NCBI GenBank assembly: GCA_037179515.1
Contig: JAXCGZ010005709.1
Location: 124,451 to 188,450 of the forward strand
Origin: Halocaridina rubra
Taxonomy: Eukaryota; Arthropoda; Malacostraca; Decapoda; Atyidae
Length of the DNA: 64,000 nt
Reading direction: 5' to 3'
Shown in pieces: positions 1 through 15,138 of the stretch. How positions within the stretch are numbered: position 1 is the first letter of the stretch; each line of letters starts with the position of its first letter. A model generated the notes under the pieces. The model saw only the letters and a list, made by a program, of their open reading frames with translations, searched no databases and was not told the DNA's origin. The position numbers were made by a program, and so were the translations under genes.

Positions 1-116
1 TTTATTTCCAAAGTACATTGGGTATTCAAATAAGATACATATATATTCCAGATAGACATCTGTGGTGTACGATATAGACATACTAAAACAAACAAATCAT
101 AAAGATGAGTGTACCA

Positions 117-1718
117 TTAAAAATTACAAGTAAAATCTTCCTTTAAGAGTAACTTCTTAAGATTATATTTAAAAGTATACACTGAACCAGCATTTTTTAG
201 TTCTCTGGGAAGCTGATTATATAAATGAGGTCCACGAATGTTTATATCTCTTGAGCCAATATCAGTTTTAGACCTTCGTACTAATAAATCTTCCCCTTGA
301 CGGGTAGTTAACCCGGTAACTGAGCTTACTGTAGAAAATTTATACAAGCAATCAGGAAGATTGTTTCTTAGTATATTAAAAACAAAGGTACATATATCAA
401 AAACATATTTATCTCTAATCTTTATCCATTCTAGATCTTTTAAAACAGGAGAGATGTGCTCGTATTTTTTTACAATGCCAACAGCCACTCGTGCTGCAAA
501 GTTTTGTAACTTTTGTATTCTTTGTAATTGAGTCTTATTTGTACATCCCCAAACTTTGAGACAGTAATTAATTAAACTCATAGCTAAGGACTGGACAATT
601 ATTATACGAGTTGATGTTTCAAATGAGTCTTTTACCCTATTTAGATATATTAGAGTACCCATTACTTTTTTATAAATTTCATCTATATGCATTTCAAAAT
701 TCATGTAACGGTCAAAATAGACACCTAGGTTCTTTACCGAGTTCATTGGCTTAATGATATTACCGTTAAAATTTATATGAAGATTGTCATCAACTTCTGA
801 TAATAATTGTCTGGATCCGATAAGAATAGATTGGGTTTTAGTTTCATTAAGTAACAAACCATTTTTTAGAAAATAACGTTTAGCCATATACAAAATTTCT
901 TCTGCTCTACGAATAATATTTTCTAAATCATTAATTTCTCCTTCAATTAAGATTTGAGTATCGTCAGCATATTGAATGACATAGCAGTTAGGTAAATATT
1001 TTACTAGATCGTTTACATACATTAGAAAAAGTATAGGTCCTAGGATTGATCCCTGAGGGACCCCAAACAATACCTTCTTGGAACTTGAAACTACATCTTT
1101 TATTCTGACTGACTGGTAGCGGTTTTTTAAATAGTTCTCGAACCAGCTTGGGTCAATGTTCATTTTTTTGCATTTTTCTAATAATATACTATGGTTTACA
1201 CTATCAAAAGCTTTAGAAAGATCGAGTAGTAGTAGCAATGATATTTTCTTATTATCTATATTTTTGTATATTTCATCTGATATTTTCAATAAGGCAGTTT
1301 CAGTTGATAATTTTGGCCTGAAACCGTGTTGACTTTTTGCAATAAGTTTATTTTTTTCAAGAAACTCACTTAACTGATTTGCAACAATCTTTTCAAGTAT
1401 CTTTGATAAAATTGGCAGTAAAGAGATTGGTCTATAGTTAGAGACGTCGTCAGGATTTCCATTTTTAAAACCAGGAATTACATGGGGATTTTTCCATAAA
1501 TCTGGGTAAATATTAGTAGCTATGGAAGTATTGATTATTACCGTCAGATAATATGCTATTACAAATAATGAATCTCTAATAAAACGAAAACAAATTCCAT
1601 CTGATCCATATGCATTAGAGTCTTTCAGATTTTTTATTACTAAGATTACTGTATTACAATCTACTGTAGTAGGGCTAAAGACATCATTACTTCTATTGAA
1701 TGCACTATGTTCTTCCAA
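117..1718 (-). pseudogene. Reverse transcriptase part of LINE family C
   Basis: An uninterrupted 533-codon segment encoding the RT fingers, palm and C-terminal region of a non-LTR retrotransposon. Visible motifs in order are NYRPISLLP, LLDLSKAFDSVNH (palm motif A aspartates), GVPQGSILGPILF (motif B) and YADDTQ (motif C, both catalytic aspartates kept), followed by the usual LNETKT and NLGVYFD stretches. The RT would copy the element's RNA at a nicked chromosomal target. The domain looks intact, but it is only the 3' part of a longer ORF. The methionine at 1718 is not a natural start; it simply follows the microsatellite that breaks the reading frame. Confidence 0.85.
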
Positions 1719-1724
1719 ATTAAC

Positions 1725-1870
1725 ATTATTATTATTATTACTACCATCATCACTATTATCATTACCATTACTATCACCATCATTATTATTTACACCATTA
1801 TCAACATTACTATTATTATTACTACTACTATCATCATTATTTTTACCACCATTACTATTATTTATTTCAT
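1725..1870. repeat. Compound ATT/ATC trinucleotide microsatellite inside the LINE ORF
   Basis: A run of mixed ATT, ATC and ACC triplets about 145 bp long sits exactly where the family C linker should join the RT. The flanking ORF segments are in different frames (their starts differ by 545 bp), so the expansion or its flanking indels broke the gene. Confidence 0.8.
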
Positions 1871-1873
1871 TTA

Positions 1874-2263
1874 TTATTTCTTTTTTCGTTTTTTCAAAGG
1901 TTTTTTCCCCACTTCAGCGAAAAAATTATTGAACTCTTCTGCTTTAGCACTTACATCTACCTCATCGGGTATAATTGATATGTTACTACTTTTATTACAG
2001 TTATTGGAAAGCATGGTTTTAGCAATTTTCCATGTATCAGAGATATTGCCTTTAGCGTTTTGAAATTCATTTTTGTAATATTGTTTCTTACTGCTACTTA
2101 ATAATGATTTTACTTGTTTCTTTTGCTCTGTAAACTTTTCTCTTAAAGGGATATTATCTCTTTGTAGTTTTACTTCATTTTGTAGTTTGTCTCTTTCTTT
2201 CATAATGTTTTTTATGTCATCTGTTATCCAAGGAGTGGGGGGACAAAATATTTCTCTTGTCAC
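1874..2263 (-). pseudogene. Linker between endonuclease and RT of LINE family C
   Basis: A 129-codon open segment, rich in lysine and glutamate, typical of the region between the endonuclease and RT domains in Jockey/CR1-like LINEs. It begins with the characteristic PWITDDIKNIMKERD type sequence and continues through repeated basic helices. It runs into stop codons at the trinucleotide microsatellite. No function is expected on its own. Confidence 0.7.
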
Positions 2264-2330
2264 GAGTGGCGCACATCGATCTATACATGATGATAAGACA
2301 CTGGTTAAAATTCTTACTTGTATATTTATA

Positions 2331-3150
2331 TTATCGGTATATAGAATTTAATTTATGTACTTCATTCATAAGTAAACTACAAAGTAATTCTTGTGAATAA
2401 TTTCTTAAGCATCTGAATGTTTTAAAGATTGGTTGTCTCTTTGGTTTGCGAATATTTAGGGACGTTACAATTTCCTCGTGGTCTGCTATAGGGCTTGGCA
2501 TTACGTCACACTTAGTTATCATATGTTTGGAGTTTGTTATTACTAGATCGATTAGGGAAACTGAAGTGGGAGTGATTCTAGTTGGTTTATTTATAATCTG
2601 TTCTAGATTTAAATTCTTAATAAGTCTACTCATTTTATTTTCTCTTTTTAGTTGATCATCATTAAAATCGCCATATATAAAAACTGGTTTGTTTTTTAAA
2701 ATTATCTCCTTAAAAACGTCCAAAATATAGCTAAAACAGGTTACCGGGGCTTTGGGGTGGCGGTACACGCAGCCTATGATAATAGAAGGAAACTTTTTAT
2801 GTTGGACAGAGATCCATTTATCTTCCACTCCTTCGTGCTTCTCAGTTTCAAGATTTAGTTCAGTGGCCTTCAAATAATTTTTAACAAATAAACATACACC
2901 TCCACCTCTACCACTGTCATAGCGATAAATATTATATGAAGGAATATTAATAAATGCATTATTAATTGACGGATACAGCCATGATTCGCTAATGCAAAGA
3001 ACATCAATATTTTCTTGTACAAGCATATGTTCAATTTCTAGTATATGGGATAACAGAGATTGTGCATTTATATGTACGACAGATAATCTATCATTATATT
3101 TACAAGTAACTTTCACATCGGCAGCAGTAACAGCAACAGATGTGTAAGAT
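2331..3150 (-). pseudogene. Endonuclease domain of LINE family C
   Basis: Encodes the apurinic-endonuclease-like domain that nicks target DNA for LINE insertion. Motifs are VHINAQSLLSH near the N-terminus, DVLCISESWL (catalytic glutamate), GGGVCLFVK, GCVYRHP, IYGDFND (catalytic Asp and Asn) and IADHEEI (a change from the usual SDH). The open frame extends to 3317, but codons upstream of about 3150 are an accidental antisense reading of the neighbouring family A LINE, so the N-terminal 50-60 residues of the long ORF should be ignored. Confidence 0.8.
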
Positions 3151-4742
3151 AGTATATTAAGGGAGGTTTTAATCACAGAGAAATACACTGAAATAGTCTT
3201 GACCCACAAGGTGAGGAGGATATTTTGGAGCAAGATTCCTAGATGGTGTAAAGGTAAACTTCTTGCATCATAACGTACAGTAACAAACAATGACCAGGGA
3301 AGGAAATGAGCCATCACTACTCAATTTAGTATTCTCAGATAATGCCAATATTGACTATGAGCCACCAATTGGAAAAAGTGATCACTGTGTGTTGTTAATG
3401 GAGTATATCATCAAGGATGTTCTGCATGAGAGTAGGGGAACCAAGAGGTAAATGAGGAAAAACTATCACCATGCAGTATTGACCGTGGGACCTTTTCTGA
3501 CATCAAAGCTGTACAATTGTACTAAATCTATAGTAAGAAATATGAAAAGATAGCTGGCTGTTGCATGTATACCAGATTAGGAATTATTAATGCTAATGAG
3601 AAATGGTTCAATAATGAATGTAAGAGTGCTAAGGAGTGAAGAGATAATGCTGGAATAAGCAAATGAAGAGATAGAGAATAAATGCCTAGTAAAAATTACA
3701 AACAAGCTACATATGACTACTGTACCAAGGTATGAGAAGAGAAAAAAAATGAGGGCTTCTGAAAGATCAATCCCAAACTTTTCCACATCTTTGTCAAAGG
3801 AAAATTAATGATCAAAGAACTAATTTTAAAGTTGGAAAGGAAAGACAGAAGCATTACTGAGACTGATGAGGGAATTTGCAAAGAACTGAACTAGGAGTAG
3901 CTGTCAATATTTATTATAGAAAATGTTCCACTCCCCTAATATTGCAGAGATGAGAGATTGCAGGCCAGTATTGAAGCACATCATGTTTTATACTACAGTG
4001 GTATGCAAAGTGTTGATGGAATTAGATGATTTTAAAGCTATGGGGTTGGACGTTATATCCCCTTATCTAAATATGGAATGTGCCGCAACATTATCTGTAG
4101 CACTGTGCATCATATATGAGAAGTCACTGGAATCTGGGGAGGTTCCATGATGCTGGTAACAAACAAACGTTGGACCTATCTTCAAAATGGGAAGGGAAAA
4201 GACAACTCTAAACAAAAGGCCTATTTCAGGGACTAGCCTAGTTTGCAAAGTTATGGGAAAATACTGAGAAAAGACATTTCTCTTCTGGTGGAGTCCTTCA
4301 ACTTTCTGTCAACGAGATAATATGGCTCAAACAGAGGCATATTTACACTAAAAAATCATGGGGAGGTAAGCCTAAGCGTACAAGAAAATTCTGGTTGGGA
4401 AGACTTTTAGATTTTTAGTTAGCATTTGATACAGTCCCACATGGGAAAGTTAAGAAGCCCCAAGTAAAGATAAGAATAAGAGGAAATTTCTTTTATTTAG
4501 AATGAAGGAAGGAGTGTCAAAATAAGACATGCAGAGTTTGAAAGGATTGATGCGAGGTTCCACAGGGATATCTTTTAGTTTTTATTGTTCTTTATATAGG
4601 TTAATGACCTGCAAGTCAGTGAATACATTTTTAAACTTGTTTTGCCGATGTTGGAAGGACTGACAATCATAATGGTCAAGATCATTGGGAAGACCTAGAT
4701 AGTCTGCATTATATGGTCAGAAAAGTGGCTAACGAGTTATAC
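3150..4742 (+). mobile_element. Decayed LINE family A copy
   Basis: Plus-strand nucleotide similarity to the intact family A copy at 19342-21437 can be followed through the C-terminal endonuclease, linker and RT. For example, 3580-3660 matches the WFNNECKSAKEW region and 4050-4150 matches the segment around SLESGEIPRCW. Many stops and indels are present; the longest leftover open stretch is 3923-4150. It ends near 4742, where the FB1 element begins. It overlaps head-to-head with the minus-strand family C LINE. Confidence 0.75.
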
Positions 4743-4860
4743 TACAGAAGCTCCCCTACTTAAAAACAACCAAGTTACAGACATTCACAGGTACGAACAA
4801 ACACCTACCCATTCTCTACCAATACAGTACTGTATTGTATATATAATACAATACAGTACT

Positions 4861-4862
<2 letters not shown>

Positions 4863-4917
<55 letters not shown>
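4863..4917. repeat. (ATT)n microsatellite
   Basis: About 18 perfect ATT triplets inside the left part of the split FB1 element. It corresponds to the shorter 'aataataataa' stretches in the other FB1 copies, so it is an expansion of a sequence already in the element. Confidence 0.95.
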
Positions 4918-5079
4918 GTGTTTTAAAATTCATTAATAATGCATACTTTATGTTTCATGTAGTACAGTGATCCTTCGCTGTATCGCATTTCTTGGCTCGC
5001 AAATTCACTGTACCGCGCTTTTTTTTGGGTAATTTTTTTTTTTTGGGGGGGTATATGCAAAAATATTAAAATATTAAAA

Positions 5080-5830
5080 AAATAAAATTTTCATTATTTT
5101 CAATATTTTATTGAAAAAAAAATTTCATTATTTTATAGATAAAAAAAAAAAATTCCCAGCCTACGAATAATAAAACAGTAAGAAATAGTAAAAAACATAA
5201 ATTTAGATATATAACTCACAGTATTGCATCATGTGAAATAGTGTCCGATAGCGTACAATGTATTGGGGTCGCACCTAAGTGAGCTAGCAAATATATTAAA
5301 ATTTCCAGTAGTTTCATGATTTTATTGATAAAAAAAAAGTATTTCTTAGCCTAAGAATAATAAAACAGTAAAAAATAGTAAAAAACATAAATACTAACAG
5401 TATAGCACCATGCAAAATACGATACCGGTATCAGCGTTTCGGAAAACGCAAAGGCTTTCACCTACGTGACCTAGTGAATATTAAAATTTTCATTATTTTA
5501 TTGATAAAACAAGTATTTCCTAGCCTAAGAATAATAAAACAGTAAAAACTAGTAAAAAACATAAATACAGTACTAACAGTATTGTACCATGTAAATACGA
5601 TACCGGTATCACGTTTCGGAAAACGCAAAGGCTCTCACCTACGTGACCTAGTGAATATTAAAATTTTCATTATTTTATTGATAAAACAAGTATTTCCTAG
5701 CCTAAGAATAATAAAACAGTAAAAAATAATAAAAAACATAAAGTACTAACAGTATTGCATCATGTAAAATACGATACCGCTATCAGATTTCGGAAAACGA
5801 AAAGGTTCTCACCTACGTGAGATAGTTCAA
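5080..5830 (+). repeat. Tandem 175-190 bp repeats in the Tigger 5' flank
   Basis: About four imperfect units, each with a 'cctaagaataataaaacagta' type block followed by 'gataccggtatc' and 'cacctacgtga'. The block recurs near 5156, 5348, 5522 and 5698. The palindrome GATACCGGTATC recurs in units, and the same blocks occur reversed at about 39380-39900 and as one unit at about 9190-9370. Confidence 0.85.
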
Positions 5831-6057
5831 GGAATGCTATTGGCTAAAAGGTCGGGAGACGACGAATCACAGAACTGTTTTTCTGTATGCTCTGTATCAT
5901 GGAGTCTGATTGGCTTTTTCATTGAAGTTTGCTTTTCCCACCATCTTCCATTGTCTCGCCTCACTCGTTCAGTCTAACTCACGTGTGCACCGTTCACGTT
6001 GCGCTTATTAATACGTTTTGCTTGTGATTTATTTTCACGCATAATTTAACCTTTGCA

Positions 6058-7828
6058 ATGCCTCCCAAGCATCTTTCATCTTCTAAGGCTTCTGGTAGTA
6101 AGCCTAAGTGGCAAAGGAGGATGTTAACCATAATAGATAAGGTGAAACTCTTAGATATGTTGAAAGAAGGAAAAAGGTTTACGGATGTCGGCCGCTATTT
6201 TGGCCTCAATGAATCTACTGTTCGCTACATCAAAAAGGACAAGGCAAAAGTCAGGAAAACAGCGAGTATTTCTTTTAATAAATCAGCGAAGAGGGTCGTA
6301 ACATTATGCCATAAGGCAGTAGTGCGGATGGAAGCTGCTTTGGCACTGTGGATTGCTGATTGCAGAAAGAAAAACATCAGCTTAGATAGCAATATCATAC
6401 AAACAAAGACGAAGAAGCTGTACGATACATTCGCTACAAATGAACCCTTCGACGATAATGGCGACTGTGGAGAGGAGGAGGGGTGAGAAGAAGATATTGA
6501 CGACCCACAACCAGGACCCTCCAGCGATTCTCCACCGAGGATACAACCGTTCATTGCTAGCAAGGGATGGTTCTCCAAATTTCAAAAACGCTCTGGCCTA
6601 AAAAGCGTTTCAGTGCATGGCGAAGCTGCCTCTGCAGATACAGCTGCCGCAGAAAATTACGTGAAGAACGACTTCATGAAAATTATCGCCGAAGGGGTAT
6701 ATGCTCCTGAGCAAATCTTCAACATGGATGAGACTGGGTTATTTTGGAAGAGAATGCCATCTCACACTTTTCTCTTCAAGGAAGAAGCTAAAGCCCCGGG
6801 ATTAAAAGTGCACAAAGATCGCGTTACCCTCATCATGTGCGGGAATGCTGCGGGCTTCACGTTAAAGCCCAGGCTTATCTACAAGTCAAAGAACCCTAGG
6901 GCTTTGAAGAATAAAAACAAGAATCTGCTGCCAGTGTATTGGATGCATAACCCTAAGGCCTGGATCACTAATGCCTCTCATCGGACTGGTTTCACCAATG
7001 CTTTATCCCTCAGGTAAAACCTTATCTTGCGGAAAAAGGCCTTGAATTTAAAGTCCTTCTTTTGATGGCTAATGTTGGTGGCCCCGCAACTAATCTCGAA
7101 TATAACGGTGTTCAAGTCGAGTTCCTGCCACCGAATACGACATCACTGATTCAGCCTATGAACCAAGGCGTTATTCATGCGTTCAAGGCCCTCTACACAC
7201 GAAATGCCCTGGCGAACCTGGTTGAATCCATGGATTCGGACAAAGAATTCTCAGTGAAGACGTACTGGCTTAATTACACGATTGCCACATGCCTTCAAAA
7301 TATTCAGAATGCAATCAAAGAGATGAAGTCGGCCACAATCAATGCCAGCTGGAAGAAATTGTGGCCCGAAGTCATCCACGACTACAAGGGAGTTGCTCCT
7401 GACGAAGTCCATAACTCGGCAGTTGCGAAAGCTGTGAAGTTGGCTGCATTGCTAGGAGGAGAAGGCTTTAAAGATATGACTCACGAAGATGTGAATGAAC
7501 TGACTGACTGCCACTCGCAGCCTTTGAGTGATGAAGACTTGGAAGAAATGACGAAATCAGCAAGCGAAGAAGAGAAAAACTTCAGGAAACGCACGAATAA
7601 ATTGAAGAACCTGGCCTTACACTCGAACGTCTGGCAGCCATACATGAATATGTGAAAGCAGCCCAAAAACTCTCTCAGGAATATGACGATAATATGGTTC
7701 GTTCGGTGACCTTCTGTAATATTCTCGACAATGGCATGATTCCTTACCAGACCATCTTGCAACAAAAGAAGAAACAGCGACAGGAACTCCCCATTACCAT
7801 GTTTTTCTCCCCCCAAAAGCAGCCGTAA
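6058..7828 (+). pseudogene. pogo/Tigger-type transposase, inactivated
   Basis: The decayed reading frame encodes an N-terminal CENP-B-type helix-turn-helix (around KVKLLDMLKEGK and NESTVRYIKKD), a second DNA-binding region (GWFSKFQKRSG) and a DDE/DDD catalytic domain (NMDETGLFWKRMP, then LLMANVGG, then IQPMNQGVI). It would cut and paste the element at TA sites. Lesions are a TGA at 6484-6486 with the same frame open again through 6613-7017, a frameshift near 6975, and another near 7610-7630; the tail then runs to a TAA at 7826-7828. Beyond the frame lesions, the second catalytic Asp is Ala (GCT near 7068) and the third is Asn (AAC in IQPMNQG), so the protein would be catalytically dead even if translated. 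It has no introns. Confidence 0.9.
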
Positions 7829-7872
7829 AGCTTTTATTGGCTGCGAAATAATTTTCTCCGGGGTCAAGAAAC

Positions 7873-8380
7873 GTCATTACCACCTCATTGACGGTAAGTT
7901 TACCTATCACATACATATAAATTTACGTTGCATGCTGTTATTTATAATGTAAAGGATGTTGTTTTAACAGTGCAGGGAGGGTTTATACAGTACGTAAACA
8001 TAAAAATAATTGTAAAATACCTATGTACATGAGTATGTCATGTCATTACCACCTCATTCACCGTAATTTTATCCATCACTTTCATATAAATTTACGTTGC
8101 AGGCTGTTATTTATTTATAAAGTAAAGGGTGTTTTTTTAACAGTGCAGGGAGGGTTCATACAGTACGTAAACGTAAAAATAATTGTAAAATACCTATGTA
8201 CATGAGTATGTCACGTCATTACCACCTCATTCACCATAAGTTTATCTATCACTTTCATATAAATTTACGTTGCATGCTGTTATTTATGAAGTAAAGGGTG
8301 GTTTGTTAACAGTACAGGGAGGTTTTATACAGTGTAAACGTAAAAATAAATTAAAATATCTATGTACAAATAGGCTGATC
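7873..8380 (+). repeat. Three tandem ~170 bp repeats in the Tigger 3' flank
   Basis: Units begin at 7873, 8042 and 8215 with 'gtcattaccacctcatt', so the spacings are 169 and 173 bp. Each contains 'gtaaagg' and 'cagtgcagggagggtt'. The same block appears in the shorter copies near 9890-10060 and, reversed, near 38280-38450. Confidence 0.9.
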
Positions 8381-8601
8381 CTCCTTCGCGATTTTCCTGT
8401 CTCGCGCCGGGTCCCGGAACCGAACCTTTGCGATAATTGAAGGATCACTGTACTTAAGTGTCCTTAGCCTAAGTACTGTACAGTATTGCATATGTATGTA
8501 CTATACAGTACTTATTTTAACCTAAACACTACTGATGAACACTTCTACTTAGGAAAAGACTTTTGAAACCTAACTCGTTCATAAGTTGGGGAGTGTCTGT
8601 A

Positions 8602-10157
<1,556 letters not shown>

Positions 10158-10185
10158 TATATATAATTTTTAGTTTCTCCCCCAA

Positions 10186-11164
10186 GACACTCCCCTACTT
10201 ACAAATAAGTTAGGCTTCAGAAGTCCACTCGTAAGAAGAATTGTTCATAAGTTGTGTTTAGGTAAAAATAAAGCACTGAAAAGTATACACATTTACAATA
10301 CTGCAGTACTTAGGCTTAAGATATTTAACTGCTACATAAAACATAAAATATACAGTAGTAGTTAATTTTCAAATGTTCATAAGCTGATATTTTGAATATA
10401 AAGTACTGTATATAAGTTGATTAAGCACCAGAGAGGACTGCATTTCTTACATAAGGTTCCAGGACCCTTTGTTTCAGATATCCCTGTTGAAAAGCAATAG
10501 AGAGATTCTTCTCCCAAAGAGTTAATAGCTCTTCTCAAGAAATGTCTGCAAGTACCTTTTGCCTTGGAATATGAGCGGATGACATTTTTTCTGGAAAAAG
10601 ATTGTTTTGAACTTGGTGAGCCCCATTGATGCTTCAACAACTTATGAAATATCCAGAGAAAAGCACCAGGGCATAGCAAGTACAAAACAATATCTACTGT
10701 ATACATTTTCCTGGAAAAAGATGTTTGGACCTCTCTGAAAGTGGAACTTCCTGGTCTGCATCTTTTTTCAAGAGATTTATATTCATAAAGGAATGTTTCA
10801 TAACCAGACAATGAAGGTTGACATTCAAAAGTTAGTATTCCAAGGCAAAAGGTACTTCACTGTTGAAGATATTTAACGAGAAGAGAGCTATTAACTCTTT
10901 GGGAGAAGAATCTCTCTATCAATCTCTTGAACTGGAATATCTGGAACAATGGGTCTTGGAACCTTGTGCAATAATTACAGTCCTCTCCGATGCTTATCAA
11001 TTACTATATAACACATAAAGTATACAGCATTAATGAATTTTAATACAGTAATAATAACGTAATAATACAGTACAGTGAAGTCATACATACATTAATACAC
11101 TGGTAGATATTGGGTAGGTTTTTGTTCATAACTGAGTTGTTCGCAAGTAGGGATGCATCTGTAT
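10186..11164 (+). mobile_element. FB1 foldback/TIR element (copy 2)
   Basis: The left end has GACACTCCCCTACTTAC and the right end TCGCAAGTAGGGATGCATCTGTA. Internally, the left arm (about 10435-10590, with 'aaggttccaggaccc' and 'accttttgccttggaat') recurs in reverse complement at about 10835-10990, so most of the element is a long inverted repeat. The long minus-strand open frame at 10377-10811 has no recognisable domain and is treated as fortuitous. Confidence 0.8.
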
Positions 11165-11166
11165 AA

Positions 11167-11585
11167 TTAGGCAGCCTATGCTTTGCAAACATAAGGGTGG
11201 TTCTCAGGCACACCCACAAGGAAATGTTCAGAAATAGTTACCTGACTGATGTGAGGTCAAAGCTTGAATACAAAATGCTGGCTGGAGTCCGGAAATGATA
11301 AAGCATATCAATAAATCTGAGAGAGATTATATATATGCTATGAAACTGGTGACAGATAATCTCAGTTATGACTAAAGGTTGCAAGACTTAGATTACCATT
11401 ACTCAAAGTTAGAAGAAAGCAGGGGGGATATGGTAACTGTTTTAAAATACTATATACAACATGAATTATGAAATTGGTTGGACAACCTAAAATACATATA
11501 TTTTGTATGTAAGAACTTCCTAAAAGATAATTCACAGATCACTCTCCTCAGGGGACATAGTAAGTTTCAGTGATATGAGAAATAT
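11167..11585 (+). mobile_element. LINE family A fragment (C-terminal RT)
   Basis: Nucleotide similarity to 20840-21280 of the intact family A copy: 'ggcagcctatg', 'aaggaaatgttcagaaat', 'aaactggtgacagataatctcag' and 'gggggatatggtaactgtttt' line up in order. Truncated at both ends and full of stops. Confidence 0.75.
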
Positions 11586-13421
<1,836 letters not shown>

Positions 13422-13436
13422 TGATTACCTAATTGT

Positions 13437-13557
<121 letters not shown>

Positions 13558-13605
13558 GTATCTATTACTGAATAAAAAACAAAGTAAAATATAAAATTTT
13601 CTCAC

Positions 13606-13671
13606 CTGCTCTTTTCCCGATAACTGTTGAGATGTTGTTGAATGGTATTTCATCATTCCACCACGAGCCTT
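13606..13671 (-). other. Candidate 66 bp internal exon (minus strand)
   Basis: On the minus strand, a pyrimidine-rich acceptor (TCTATTTTCTTCTAG) precedes, and a donor (AG|GTGAGA) follows, a 66 bp block open in two frames. One frame reads KARGGMMKYHSTTSQQLSG and is in phase with the candidate exon at 17220-17272; the other reads GSWWNDEIPFNNISTVIGKR. I do not recognise a protein family. Both splice signals are good but short, so this is suggestive only. Confidence 0.35.
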
Positions 13672-14379
<708 letters not shown>

Positions 14380-14415
14380 AAAATTGAAAAACCATAGCAT
14401 ACACTACTGCTGATG

Positions 14416-14589
14416 CTATGGTGATAAATTTACAAAAATGCTCACTGCCAAACTCCAAGTACAGGAAAGGTCACCAATTACGTTGACACCCAAGTCTTGC
14501 AACTTGTTCCTAGTACCCATGGCACCGTTTGTCAAAAAAGCTCTGGATAAAGCACCTTCTTCAATATAAGACCAGACCACCAGCACTCT
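14416..14589 (-). other. Candidate exon or ORF remnant (minus strand), 57 codons
   Basis: Behind an acceptor-like 'CTCTCAATGATTTCAG', the minus strand is open from RVLVVWSYIEEGALSR through AMGTRNKLQDLG to a TAG at 14416-14418. It has coding-like composition, unlike its AT-rich surroundings. No family is recognised. It could be a terminal exon or a piece of an unrecognised transposon; an internal donor-like GGGTGTC is weak. Confidence 0.25.
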
Positions 14590-15138
14590 CTGAAATCATT
14601 GAGAGCAATTTTTGAGAATTTCCTTTCTTGTTACTATATACTACATCAAGTTCGTTAGGTAAAATATACACCACTTTCTAAAGATTAAATTTCTTATAAA
14701 AAAAAAAACTATCACGTGATAGTGTTTCTGCACTATAATGCTCACTCCCTTACCCATCCATCTCTCCATAAATATAAAATGGACAAGCTATATGGTATTT
14801 ATTCTTATAAAAAGAAACTTTTCAATGTTCATTTAAGCCCTGAAGCATAGAGAATATTGAAGAGATAATGTCCTTTACAAGCCATAGCAATAATCTGTGA
14901 CTGCTAGTTGTAAAACCTGTACCCAACAAATAAGGCACTTACTTCATCATACTAGTAGAAATCGTTATAATCCTTCCAGTTTGACTCCCGCTTTCATGAT
15001 ACTATTTTATGCAAACTACCTACATGGTCTTTCCTACATCTTAAGATACAAAGTGCTGCAAACGAATGTTTTATTCACAGCAAGCATCTGGGTGAACATA
15101 AATAATACAAAAACAAATTTCCAATATTCCTTTAGTTA
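14590..15138. other. Non-coding, nothing recognised
   Basis: The plus-strand frame at 14897-15220 runs into the FB1 terminus and shows no domain. Confidence 0.45.

Larger units (their letters stand above)
1..3150 (-). mobile_element. LINE family C (Jockey/CR1-like), broken
   Basis: Non-LTR retrotransposon in minus orientation with the usual order: an apurinic-type endonuclease (2331 to about 3150), a linker (1874-2263) and a reverse transcriptase (117-1718). Positions 1-116 are its 3' untranslated end, and the true 3' terminus may lie outside the window. The upstream border is near 3140-3160, because from about 3178 the plus strand is recognisably LINE family A. The copy cannot make one polyprotein: the endonuclease frame ends at 2331 and a compound trinucleotide microsatellite (about 1725-1870) separates the other two frames. 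Assignment to a precise clade needs a phylogeny. Confidence 0.85.
4965..8450 (+). mobile_element. pogo/Tigger-type DNA transposon, full length but dead (copy 1)
   Basis: A 3.5 kb element with terminal inverted repeats starting CAGTGATCCTTCGCTG on the left and ending AAGGATCACTG on the right, flanked on both sides by the TA dinucleotide that pogo/Tc1/mariner elements duplicate. It contains a transposase pseudogene (6058-7828) and tandem repeats in both untranslated flanks. Internally deleted relatives lie at 9064-10157 and, in reverse, at 38208-40028. It is inserted inside an FB1 element. Confidence 0.9.
4743..8601 (-). mobile_element. FB1 terminal-inverted-repeat element, split by a Tigger insertion
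   Basis: The left end reads TACAGAAGCTCCCCTACTT and the right end GGGGAGTGTCTGTA, matching the termini of the copies at 10186-11164, 12431-13274 and 15139-16292, but in reverse orientation. The outer parts are 4743-4962 and 8453-8601. When the Tigger element (4965-8450) and one TA are removed, the flanks join into sequence colinear with the other copies (the region around the 'ctacataaaacata' stretch near 10330). No coding capacity is visible, so it is a non-autonomous element. Confidence 0.75.

Noticed and set aside
1696..2063. Plus-strand frames rich in Leu, Ile and Thr at 1696-2063
   Set aside because: They are antisense to the LINE and read through the trinucleotide repeat.
10377..10811. 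144-codon minus-strand frame in FB1 copy 2 as a transposase
   Set aside because: No motif of any transposase, and it is not preserved in the other FB1 copies (a shorter unrelated frame at 12712-13044).
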